A stretch of DNA of 64,000 nt from Nitrospira sp. GTDB taxonomy: Bacteria > Nitrospirota > Nitrospiria > Nitrospirales > Nitrospiraceae. Under the pieces are notes generated by a model, which saw only the letters and a list, made by a program, of their open reading frames with translations, had not been told where the DNA came from and did not search any database. Position numbers and translations under genes: made by a program. Location of the stretch: positions 1 through 64,000 of the forward strand of contig JAICWG010000005.1 in NCBI GenBank assembly GCA_025934915.1, in the 5' to 3' direction. Shown here one piece after another: positions 52,567 through 60,454 of the stretch; within the stretch, counting starts at the first letter, position 1; each line of letters begins with the position of its first letter.

Positions 52567-53571
52567 TTACGGTTTCGTCTTGGCAGAGGAGTCCTTGGCT
52601 GTTCCACCTTCGGCCTTCCCTTTGCCCTTTTCTTTCTGACCTTTTGCTTCTGCCTTGTGCTGCTCCATCGCCTCAACTTGAGCCGCAAGTGACGCGATTC
52701 GTTGCGCATTTTTGTTCAATGACTCGACCGGTTTGAAGGCCGGTTCAACGTGCACCTCAGGCCTTTTACAGCAATCGTGCGGATTGGGCGTCGTCGCCGG
52801 AAGTATAGCCCAAAATATCAGAGACAAGACCACGCCCACCCCTGCCAATGAAGTCAACAACAACCCTTGGTCGCCCGGCACACGCATTAAATCCCAGCGG
52901 GTGATGAGCCCTTGATAATTTTCAGATGCCGGACGGGAGTGTTCCGCCATCCGTCGAATGATTTGTCCCAGTATGGAAATCCCGATGACCGCCAAGACGA
53001 TCAAGACAGCCGACGAGATGGAACCCCAGATCGTGAGTTCAAGACCGATTCGTTCCGCGATGGGAAGACCGGTGCCGAAAAGATGCCTCATGCTGTCCAT
53101 TTCGGCCATCGAGTGGGAGGCGCTGATGGCGATCTCCGTGACACGGCTGACAATCCACCAAAGAAGCGGAAGAAAGAAGGTCCCAATAAGCGCCGCCCTC
53201 CACCAGATTGCGAAACCCAGTCCATCATAGGGTGGTTCCTTCCGTAGTCGCTCAAGGAAGAACGTTCGCCCAACTAGTCCCAGCGCCCAGATGTCGACGG
53301 GGATGGACATCACGAAAATGAGCGGCAGCCCGATCCCTTCACCGAAGTGCGTCTCAAAGACGGCGATGATGATGGGAGCGGCAAAGACTGTGACGGGACT
53401 GGCAAACAGCATTAAAACGGCAAGACCGAATCGTCCTTCGAAATGCACCAATCCCATCGTCATGGCAAGAACCGCAAACACCGCCTTAATGGGGATGCCG
53501 GTCCAGCAGGCAGACCAGAGAATACCGAACCCTATCTTCGTTGGAGACATCGATTCGCGTTCTTCAGCCAT
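52567..53571 (-). CDS. Membrane protein of the respiratory cluster
   Basis: A 334-residue protein that I do not recognise. About six hydrophobic segments occupy residues 10-250 (KAVFAVLAMTMGLVHF, GLPLIFVMSIPVDIWALGL, AALIGTFFLPLLWWIV, SAVLIVLAVIGISILGQII, LTSLAGVGVVLSLIFWAILP). A Cys pair (HDCCKRPEVH) and a charged Lys/Glu/Ala-rich tail (about 285-334) follow. Without a haem motif, it may be a structural or quinone-site subunit linking the cytochrome b/Rieske pair to the bd-like protein. AGGAAAG precedes the ATG; it ends 31 bases before paralogue A. Confidence 0.75.
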   Translation of the reverse strand: MAEERESMSPTKIGFGILWSACWTGIPIKAVFAVLAMTMGLVHFEGRFGLAVLMLFASPVTVFAAPIIIAVFETHFGEGIGLPLIFVMSIPVDIWALGLVGRTFFLERLRKEPPYDGLGFAIWWRAALIGTFFLPLLWWIVSRVTEIAISASHSMAEMDSMRHLFGTGLPIAERIGLELTIWGSISSAVLIVLAVIGISILGQIIRRMAEHSRPASENYQGLITRWDLMRVPGDQGLLLTSLAGVGVVLSLIFWAILPATTPNPHDCCKRPEVHVEPAFKPVESLNKNAQRIASLAAQVEAMEQHKAEAKGQKEKGKGKAEGGTAKDSSAKTKP

Positions 53572-53588
53572 AGCTTTCCTATGCCGGA

Positions 53589-54716
53589 TCAGTCGAGGAA
53601 TTCTCGATTAATTACCGACGCAACCGTGAACAAGACGATGATCACCATGATCGCAATCCAGCTGATGAGGGCAATCGGTCGCTTGAAAATATTCCGCTCA
53701 GGATCTTTGTCGATGAACGGGAGCGCGACGAGCAATATCATGAAGGCGACCGGCAACGCCACGGCACCCAAAAACTGACCGAACTCACCGGCGAATAGTT
53801 TCAACCTGAGCAGCTGGAAGTAGAACAGAAAATACCATTCCGGTTCGGGATGGTAGTCTCCTGGATCCGGCGCCGCCTCATCCAATAAGACGACCGGCTC
53901 CCAGAGAGCCAAGGCGCAGATCCCTACAAAGACAAACGTCATCCCGACCATGTCTTTCCAAATTTGACGGGGAAAGAAATAATCGGTTTTCGCTTTGATC
54001 TCTTCCACCGTACCGGTGAAGGGTCCGGCGGGAGCAGCCACGCGAAACAGGAACAGATGCAATCCGGCTAAGGCCATGAGCGACGCCGGGAGAATCATCA
54101 CATGGAGAACGAAGAATCGGCTCAAGGTCATCTGTCCCGGAGTCGGCCCACCTTTCAGAAACCTGGCGATGAAATCACCGATAATGGGGGTCTTATCCAA
54201 GATTTCGACACCCACTGTCGTCGCCCAGAACGCGCGTTGGTCCCAGGGCAAGAGGTAGCCTGTAAAGCCGAAGGTGATCACAACACCGAACAACGCCAGT
54301 CCGACAAGCCACAACAATTCTCGCGGCTTCTTGTACGCCCCCCAGAGAAACACCTGAGACATGTGCGCCACCACACAGACGACCATGGCGCTGGATCCCC
54401 AAAAATGATAGCCCAGAAGGAACCACCCATAATCGACATCGTGAATGATATATTGCGTGCTGGCGTATGCATGGTCGGCTGTCGGCACATAATAGAACAT
54501 GAGCAAGATGCCGGTTAGTGCCTGCATGGCGAAGATGAACAACAAGATGGACCCGAACACGTACGCCCAACGAGAGCCGCCGGGAATCGGCTCGTTGAGC
54601 ATCTTGGCCTGCATCTCCTTGAGACCGACACGTTCGTCAAGGAACGCCACGAGCTTTTCGATCGCGCTGGGCTGATGATCGGGAATTGCTACGGGAGTAG
54701 ATTGCTTGCTATCCAT
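53589..54716 (-). CDS. qcrB: Cytochrome b of a bc-type complex
   Basis: A 375-residue cytochrome b. The haem-ligand histidines lie in LLGYHFWGSSAMVVCVVAHM and RFFVLHVMILPASLMALAGLH. The quinol-oxidation motif is PEWY (EPEWYFLFYFQLLRL). The fused N- and C-terminal parts (about eight helices) fit the long single-chain form. With the Rieske protein it forms a quinol:cytochrome c reductase core. The ATG at 54716 is used; a TTG at 54731 would overlap the Rieske stop (TTGA). Confidence 0.9.
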   Translation of the reverse strand: MDSKQSTPVAIPDHQPSAIEKLVAFLDERVGLKEMQAKMLNEPIPGGSRWAYVFGSILLFIFAMQALTGILLMFYYVPTADHAYASTQYIIHDVDYGWFLLGYHFWGSSAMVVCVVAHMSQVFLWGAYKKPRELLWLVGLALFGVVITFGFTGYLLPWDQRAFWATTVGVEILDKTPIIGDFIARFLKGGPTPGQMTLSRFFVLHVMILPASLMALAGLHLFLFRVAAPAGPFTGTVEEIKAKTDYFFPRQIWKDMVGMTFVFVGICALALWEPVVLLDEAAPDPGDYHPEPEWYFLFYFQLLRLKLFAGEFGQFLGAVALPVAFMILLVALPFIDKDPERNIFKRPIALISWIAIMVIIVLFTVASVINREFLD

Positions 54717-54727
54717 GTCGCCAGCTT

Positions 54728-55663
54728 TCAAATGATCCGGATTTGCGATTTTGTACCGGCCTTGAACTCCATGTCGATGATCTCCACGTCTCCCGCTGCA
54801 GAAACCCTCACGGGTAATGCGTCAAGGCCGCGTGGGGCCGGGCCGTCGAGTACTTGCCCGGCTGCGTTGTAAATGCTCAGGTGGCAAGGGCAAAGAAACA
54901 CTTGTCCCAGCGTCTTATGCTGCCGCCACTTGAATGCGCAGCCTAAATGGGGGCACTTACCGGAGAACGCCACGTAGGGTATGGTTTTCTTGTTGATCCA
55001 GAGCGCTTTCCCCCTGGCATCTCGAAACTCCATGTCCTTGTCTTTGTAGACTTTCTCGAGAAGCTCGGGGGTCGCTCGAAGGATCCAGACGTTTTTATCG
55101 ACTTCGCTCTCCGGCATATACACTTCTTTGACTTTCTTTTTGTACTTGAACTGCACACCGACGTCGTCCTGTTTGATCTTGCCGACATTGCCCACGTTCA
55201 ACCAGTGGTTGTCGAAATCCGCATACATCGGCTTCATCAGAAAACGGAGAATGGGATACGCGATCGGGAGGCCGACCAAGAACCCAAGGACATGCGTGAA
55301 ATTCATGAAAAACGTGCGGCGTTTGACGTTCTTTTCCAGATCGGGCAAAGGCACCAACACTTCACCCGGTGTCACATGGAGGTTGTCCTCAAGATGCGAG
55401 ATCTCCACTTCATGCGTAGTGACATAATCTTCCCGCTTGAAGGGAGGCAAGGCGAGGATGTCCGTTGACGGCGCGCGCAACTGCACGAAGTCGTCCGTCA
55501 CAGTCTGGACATGCCCCATGGCGACTTGTCGTTCACCGCTCCCGTTCATGGACACCACGATATGGCTGATCTCGTGGGAAAGCGGATCGAGCACGACTTT
55601 CGTGACTTCACCGATGTCGAGGTCGGTGCACCGGACCTTGGATTTCAGTTTCGGTTGCAGCAT
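54728..55663 (-). CDS. qcrA: Rieske iron-sulfur protein with N-terminal PRC-barrel-like domain
   Basis: A 311-residue protein. Residues 1-75 (KVRCTDLDIGEVTKVVLDP, HIVVSMNGSG) resemble a PRC-barrel domain and precede the usual parts. A membrane helix (about 122-143, FTHVLGFLVGLPIAYPILRF) follows, then the Rieske domain with CPHLGC (Cys237, His239, Cys242) and CPCH (Cys258, Cys260, His261), giving a complete [2Fe-2S] site and disulfide. The PRC-like head would lie on the cytoplasmic side. It starts one base into the upstream cytochrome stop (TAATG). Confidence 0.87.
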   Translation of the reverse strand: MLQPKLKSKVRCTDLDIGEVTKVVLDPLSHEISHIVVSMNGSGERQVAMGHVQTVTDDFVQLRAPSTDILALPPFKREDYVTTHEVEISHLEDNLHVTPGEVLVPLPDLEKNVKRRTFFMNFTHVLGFLVGLPIAYPILRFLMKPMYADFDNHWLNVGNVGKIKQDDVGVQFKYKKKVKEVYMPESEVDKNVWILRATPELLEKVYKDKDMEFRDARGKALWINKKTIPYVAFSGKCPHLGCAFKWRQHKTLGQVFLCPCHLSIYNAAGQVLDGPAPRGLDALPVRVSAAGDVEIIDMEFKAGTKSQIRII

Positions 55664-56493
55664 TAGCTTTTCTTGATCGGCTTGGGGGTATTCACTGAGG
55701 TGTTCTTAAAGGTGCCTAACCAGGCGGCGAGAGCCTGCATTTCTTTGGGCTCCATGAGGTCTTTAAACTTGTTGGGCATGATGCCCTTCTGATATTCCTT
55801 CTCATACCCCTCAGCCATAAAGCTCTTGGGATCGTAGATTTTCTGTTGAATCTCCTCGACCGTCAGCAACGAGCCGACGTTATCTAATTCGGGGCCTCGT
55901 TTCTTTCCGCCCTCACCCCTCAACTTGTGGCAGTTGTAACATTCTTGCAGTTGCCACTGCTCCTCGCCCACCTTCATGAAATCGCCGCCCCCTCCGGAGG
56001 ACGCGCCGGCTGTCGAGGAAGGTTTATCCCCGGCTGGAAGCGTCAGTGATGCAACCGTAGCCTGACCACTCCCCAATCCCTTGAGTCGCTCTTCAAGGGC
56101 TTTGACCTGTTCATCAAGGGCCTTGGCACGAGCGATCAGTTCTTCAGCCTTCCCCTGCTGAGAAGCAGCCCGTTGCGACTTGAGAAGTTTGTCGATCTTC
56201 TCCTTCTCGTCGGCAGGGTTAAACTGAGGCAAGAGCGACGCCCCAGCGACACACACGGTCACCATGAGGATCCAGAATGCGATCACGACAAAGAGAGATT
56301 TCTCGCCGCTCATGGTACTGAGTGGTCGCGCGTCAAGCAGCATGAAGACCATCGCCCCGATCAACGAGACGATGAAAAACAGCAATTGGAATGTACCCGG
56401 CAGCTCCTGCGAATGAGCGATGCCGACAAGTACGCCACCGACCAGCAAACCCGCCCCTAGTTTTTTGAATATATTCCCCATGCGAAATCCCAT
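55663..56493 (-). CDS. Membrane-anchored cytochrome c with coiled-coil linker
   Basis: A 276-residue protein. Three N-terminal helices (about 10-27, 34-52, 65-88) are followed by a charged coiled-coil stretch (about 100-145, KIDKLLKSQRAASQQGKAEE, ALDEQVKALEERLKG), a Gly/Ser linker, and a cytochrome c domain with CYNCHK and MPNKF. The coiled coil may set the distance between membrane and haem. It lies between paralogue B (28 bases upstream) and the Rieske gene, so it is likely a subunit of the same complex. An ATG at 56481 is an alternative start. Confidence 0.85.
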   Translation of the reverse strand: MGFRMGNIFKKLGAGLLVGGVLVGIAHSQELPGTFQLLFFIVSLIGAMVFMLLDARPLSTMSGEKSLFVVIAFWILMVTVCVAGASLLPQFNPADEKEKIDKLLKSQRAASQQGKAEELIARAKALDEQVKALEERLKGLGSGQATVASLTLPAGDKPSSTAGASSGGGGDFMKVGEEQWQLQECYNCHKLRGEGGKKRGPELDNVGSLLTVEEIQQKIYDPKSFMAEGYEKEYQKGIMPNKFKDLMEPKEMQALAAWLGTFKNTSVNTPKPIKKS

Positions 56494-56520
56494 CGCCCTG
56501 GTAGGCGTTCCACACTGTGA

Positions 56521-58233
56521 TTACTTGGCCGCGATCGGAACAGGACTTCCCTCAGGCTCCCGCACCCTTGCGACGGAAGGCCGAAGAGCCACAAGCGCAG
56601 CCACACTGACGATAGCAATAAAGAATACGGTAATCGCCGTAATCCATCCGGAAGAATACGAGAGCGTCGGCGTAAATGACTCGGCACTGAGATCTGACAC
56701 CAAACTATAGGTATGGAAATATTTTTTGAGCAACGAACGTACCGCTCCCATCAGCCCCATGATCCACGTGGAAGTGAAGGCTAGAAAAATCAAGACAAAT
56801 TGTGATGCGAAATCGATTTTCCCCCAGAGAATCGTGCCTTGCTTGATGGTCCGGTTATACAGAGCGAAGTTGACGACCGTCACAAACACCAACGTCAAAA
56901 TTGCGGAAAGTTTTGCCGGCATCGACGACAGATAGTCCCACCCTTCCGGTAGTTTCATATCATCGGGCATATCGCTACCGGTGGCCACGAAACCAGCGGG
57001 AGTGAGCCAGACGGCATCGCTGATGAGCATGATGATAAAGCCGATCTTGATGACGGTCCGTGCGGAGACGGTCTTCGGAACGAACCGACCCAATAAGAAC
57101 GGCGATAACGTCAAGGGCAGGAGGAACACCAACGACATTGGATCGGGAATCCAATAGGTATTCATCACCCACATCATGACCGGGAGCAGCACGACCAAGA
57201 CAATGGGCGCCAGAATGGTGATTCGAACATTTTCCGCGCCTTCAATCCGTTTGACACTCAGCCAACTATAATAGTTGATGGCCAAGAACAGGAGCCCGAT
57301 CATCACCCCCTGCATTTCAAAAAACATGGACAGCTGATCGGCCATCATGTACGGGCAGAATGAAAAATCGTAATCGCACATTTCATACGCCAACAAGAGT
57401 CCCGTAAACGGCTGCAAGAGCGACCCGCCCACCGCGATCCAGATGGCGGCGAAGCCCATCCAATCGTAGTAGGCTCGCTCCTCCTGCGTCTTCGCCCCCA
57501 TGTACATGTAGGCGGCGATCATCCCGGCGATAAACCCACCGAATGCGACGTTCCCGTCGATTCTGTGGAGGCTCAAGGGGAACCAACTTTGGTTGGCGAT
57601 CTTATCCCACAAGGTTGCCGCCGCGAGAAAGTCCTGCGGCGAGACCCCCTCGGCCTTGGGCGGTGTATTCATGAAGGATGTGGGGCCGTTGATGACAAAC
57701 AAGATGAGCAGGCAGACAAGATTCAAGAGCACGCCTAGGGCGATATGACGCCCTTTCTTTTCACCCTTCCAGACATCCCAGGTATACAGGTAGGCATACA
57801 TGAGGATCGTCTCGGCGATGAACAACGCCGGATACATGACGGCAAACACCATATAAAACTGATTGATGAACGAGGTCGTAAACTGTGGGTAGGCGGCAAG
57901 AAGGACGAAAATAAACAAGCCGCCCGTCACAGCCGTCATACTGAAGAGAATGACCGTCACCTTGGTGATCTCTCTAGCCAAGCGATCATACCGAGGGTCC
58001 TGCTTACGGTAGCCCAACCATTCCGAAATGACGACGAAGATCGGCGCACCGAGGATAAACGCGGCAAATAAAATATGGAGTTGAGCGACGACCCACACAG
58101 CCGTCCGATTACCCGTGTACGGAAACTCCACCGAAGACACCCCAACCTCTTGGGCGTAGACACTGGTAGCAGCAGCCACACACAGCGAGCACAACACAAC
58201 AAGAGCCAGGAGACCGCCCGACAGTTTTTTCAC
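56521..58233 (-). CDS. Cytochrome bd-like oxidase subunit I paralogue B
   Basis: A 570-residue polytopic protein with a cleavable leader (LCSLCVAAATSVYAQE) and about 13-14 helices. It shares with paralogue A the AVWVVAQLHILFAAFILGAP block, FPLSLHRIDGNVAFGGFIAG and ERAYYDWMGFAAIWIAVGG. It has its own Cys-rich loop (EMCDYDFSFCPYMM). The quinol-loop motif of CydA is missing. The two paralogues flank the bc core genes, which suggests they are parts of one supercomplex or alternative modules. Haem loading and any oxygen reduction are inferred from the family only. Confidence 0.85.
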   Translation of the reverse strand: MKKLSGGLLALVVLCSLCVAAATSVYAQEVGVSSVEFPYTGNRTAVWVVAQLHILFAAFILGAPIFVVISEWLGYRKQDPRYDRLAREITKVTVILFSMTAVTGGLFIFVLLAAYPQFTTSFINQFYMVFAVMYPALFIAETILMYAYLYTWDVWKGEKKGRHIALGVLLNLVCLLILFVINGPTSFMNTPPKAEGVSPQDFLAAATLWDKIANQSWFPLSLHRIDGNVAFGGFIAGMIAAYMYMGAKTQEERAYYDWMGFAAIWIAVGGSLLQPFTGLLLAYEMCDYDFSFCPYMMADQLSMFFEMQGVMIGLLFLAINYYSWLSVKRIEGAENVRITILAPIVLVVLLPVMMWVMNTYWIPDPMSLVFLLPLTLSPFLLGRFVPKTVSARTVIKIGFIIMLISDAVWLTPAGFVATGSDMPDDMKLPEGWDYLSSMPAKLSAILTLVFVTVVNFALYNRTIKQGTILWGKIDFASQFVLIFLAFTSTWIMGLMGAVRSLLKKYFHTYSLVSDLSAESFTPTLSYSSGWITAITVFFIAIVSVAALVALRPSVARVREPEGSPVPIAAK

Positions 58234-58541
58234 GATGCCTCGATGCCCCCTACTTTTTAGACCCTAGTCAAGAACCTTGCTTCCTACCTCACGACACTTG
58301 CCGAAGATAATTTCGCCTACAAACCGAGTCGCAGTCACCATCCTTATACGACCTTATCGACCAGCAGAGTATCGCAGATTACCCACCCCTTACCGAATAG
58401 GGAAATCCCTTAGCGGCATATAAAAAAAACCTGAGCCTGGTCGGCGACCTTGATTCGCATGCAGAAAATGGACGCCCTGATTCCACAAAGTTACAGGCCG
58501 GAAGATGCAACGCATCGACAACCCTGTAACCCTCCCTCCAG
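58234..58541. other. Intergenic region with T-tract
   Basis: No gene seen. On the minus strand, a GC-rich stretch (GGTCGCCGACC) ends in a run of eight T at about 58421-58430, which could be a weak terminator for the cytochrome gene upstream. The promoter of the bd-like/bc operon should lie between there and 58234. Confidence 0.4.
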
Positions 58542-59024
58542 TCATTTCGTGCCGGCATCGCCCCATTGCTTCTTCTCTTCATTCCAGGTCTTCCCAGCCA
58601 ATCCAAAATTTCGCTCATAGAGCACAAGCTTCCATCGGTCTTCTTCTGAGAGCTTGCTCTTCCAGCCTTTCATCTTGGTATTCAGCACTCCTTCGGAAAT
58701 ACGCCAGAACCACACGGAGTCTGAATACAGTTTCATCCGCTCAGGGTTTCGGAAATCAGTGGCGCCCGCCTTGACCGGCTTCCCATCTTTCCCGTGACAG
58801 CTGGCGCAGTTGACGTCTGGATTCGTCTCACCGACGAAGAGCTTGCGTCCCTCTTCCAGCTTTTGGGCATCCCCCCACCAATCTGCCGGCATGTGTTTAT
58901 CAGCATATTCAGCCGGCGCCGGCGGTGGTGGCACGATCGGCCCCTCACCTTGCTCTCCGCAACTCGACAATAGCCCAAGACTCATGATCACTACGACGTG
59001 AATCGAACCGATCCGCATGTTCAT
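58542..59024 (-). CDS. Monohaem cytochrome c lipoprotein
   Basis: A 160-residue protein. A short leader ends at a lipobox (LLSSC, about residue 22). One haem site, CASCHG, and Trp/Met-rich sequence after it (RMKLYSDSVWFWRISEGVLN) define a small cytochrome c domain. It resembles the haem domain of the cytochrome at 49246 (both have the FWRI segment). It is the first gene of the respiratory cluster but is separated from the bd-like gene by about 300 bases and may be transcribed on its own. No clear ribosome binding site is visible. Confidence 0.82.
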   Translation of the reverse strand: MNMRIGSIHVVVIMSLGLLSSCGEQGEGPIVPPPPAPAEYADKHMPADWWGDAQKLEEGRKLFVGETNPDVNCASCHGKDGKPVKAGATDFRNPERMKLYSDSVWFWRISEGVLNTKMKGWKSKLSEEDRWKLVLYERNFGLAGKTWNEEKKQWGDAGTK

Positions 59025-59240
59025 GACAATCCATCACTCTTCCATTGGGAGATTTTCGTCCAGGCTGTACTGCGATCGGGAAGGGGCAAACAAACAAAAA
59101 GACGCTTCTGCAGAGGCATCGCGTACCCCCACAAGAGCGTCAAGACTACAGTCGCGCTTTCAGCTTGTCTCACTGGCCCCCGCCGACCTATCGACCGATT
59201 CGGCGAGATACCTTGCAGCCCCAAGGACCGTCATCGGCGA

Positions 59241-59786
59241 TCATGATCTTTTCTTTCCCAGGGATTTCGCCTTGACCCGTTCCTGTTTCCGCTGAGAACG
59301 AACCAGCTTCATCCCGATAATGCCGCAGGCTGTTGCGAAGACCGCCCCGCTTCCCCACCAAAGCCAAGCAGGAGGCCCGCTTGCCTCACATCCAATTCCA
59401 AAGTTAACCCGAATCTTCCGTTCACTTTCTAAATCTTTCGGATCGAATTCGACTTTAAGGTTTTGCTGTTCCCCCTTCGCCTCTACCAGGAGGGGGTCAC
59501 CAAGATTGTCGTTGTGCAGATGAAACGTCGCTTTGTAGTAGCCGTCTTCATCCGTCCGTACAACCTGGCCGTATGAAATCCTGGTGTCCTTGACGAGTAC
59601 GTCCGTATTCGAAAGCCCCTTCCCGTCCTGCCCGCAAACATACCCCTCCACCATGAAACGATGGTCCGCTTCATGTGTGGCTTGCGCCACAGATGGGAAC
59701 GTCACGTTCATTACGAGACAGCAAACTAGGATAAACAGTCCTGTTGGACTTCGTTTGCCAAGTTTCGAACTAGGTTGCTGACTCGT
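59241..59786 (-). CDS. Secreted carboxypeptidase-regulatory-like protein with ACG start
   Basis: A 181-residue protein if read from ACG at 59786. That codon lies 6 bases after a strong GAAGGAG site and opens a textbook signal peptide (MSQQPSSKLGKR, then GLFILVCCLVMNVTF, cleavage after VAQA). The first in-frame ATG (59711) is inside the signal sequence and has no ribosome binding site. The mature part is a transthyretin-like beta domain (VEGYVCGQDGKGLSNTDVLV, GYYKATFHLHND), followed by a C-terminal anchor (WLWWGSGAVFATACGIIGM) and a basic tail. Function is unknown. It sits upstream of the cytochrome gene on the same strand. Confidence 0.72.
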   Translation of the reverse strand, partial: TSQQPSSKLGKRSPTGLFILVCCLVMNVTFPSVAQATHEADHRFMVEGYVCGQDGKGLSNTDVLVKDTRISYGQVVRTDEDGYYKATFHLHNDNLGDPLLVEAKGEQQNLKVEFDPKDLESERKIRVNFGIGCEASGPPAWLWWGSGAVFATACGIIGMKLVRSQRKQERVKAKSLGKKRS

Positions 59787-59965
59787 CGCTCACTCCTTCG
59801 AAGACTGCACGCCGCAGGATAACGAGCGCACTACATTCGGGCAGGGTTTCTAGCACAGCGCCTCTGTCTTGTCAACGACAAGGCGGGCCTGAGTGAGGTC
59901 ACATCCTCTGCGTACACGACGAGGAGAAGACTGGCTGTTGATGCGTGATTCGGCCTAGCCTGTAT

Positions 59966-60454
59966 TTATGACCGAGCCGCATACGCATCGGTTTCCCGTT
60001 CGTGCGAGATGGCTTCATCGATGGCCTGACACAGGGCATCGGCCGCAGTCTCTTTCGTTAGGTAAGCGGCCGCGCCGACCGCTTTCATTTTTTCCTCCGC
60101 ATCGAACAATTGATTGACCGACAGACCGATAACGACGGTGGATGGATGGTGCGTCTTGATCCGTCTCGTGGCTTCGATGCCGCCCATCTTCGGCATATCG
60201 ATGTCCATCACCACCACGTCGGGATCGAGCCGCTCAACGAGTGCCACGGCTTCCACCCCATCGCCCGCCTCCCCCACCACCTCCAAATGGGCATAGCCCG
60301 ACACAATGCTCCGCAAACCTTGCCGCATAAGAGTGTGATCGTCTACCAGAAGAACGCGAACCGTCGCGTTCTTCTGAAGTGCTGAGGACTGAGTGATGAG
60401 TGCTGAGCGGCCCGGAAGTGCTGAGTTGCTTCCGGATAACTCAGCACTCAACAC
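59966..60454 (-). CDS. Stand-alone receiver-domain response regulator
   Basis: A 162-residue protein. The receiver (about 31-155) has the full active site: Asp38-Asp39 (LLVDDH), phospho-acceptor Asp84 (VMDIDMPKMGG), Ser112 and Lys134 (YLTKET). It resembles NarL receivers, but the LuxR helix-turn-helix is absent, so it may act by protein contact or in a relay. The first 30 residues (SAEL, SNSAL, RSAL, SSAL) are encoded by an AGTGCTGAG-type repeat and are probably not structured. It overlaps the kinase gene by 14 bases; the GTG start is weakly supported. Confidence 0.82.
   Translation of the reverse strand: MLSAELSGSNSALPGRSALITQSSALQKNATVRVLLVDDHTLMRQGLRSIVSGYAHLEVVGEAGDGVEAVALVERLDPDVVVMDIDMPKMGGIEATRRIKTHHPSTVVIGLSVNQLFDAEEKMKAVGAAAYLTKETAADALCQAIDEAISHERETDAYAARS
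60379..60452. repeat. AGTGCTGAG repeat cluster
   Basis: Several AGTGCTGAG units and their inverse ACTCAGCACT, including GCTGAGGACTGA (60381-60392), which is identical to a copy at 20459-20470. The cluster overlaps the 5' end of the receiver gene and the 3' end of the kinase gene. Confidence 0.8.

Noticed and set aside
52536-52709. 58-residue Arg/Lys-rich N-terminal extension of the bd-like protein A
   Set aside because: It overlaps the 3' end of the upstream gene and lacks a leader-like pattern; the ATG at 52535 has its own ribosome binding site just before the true leader.
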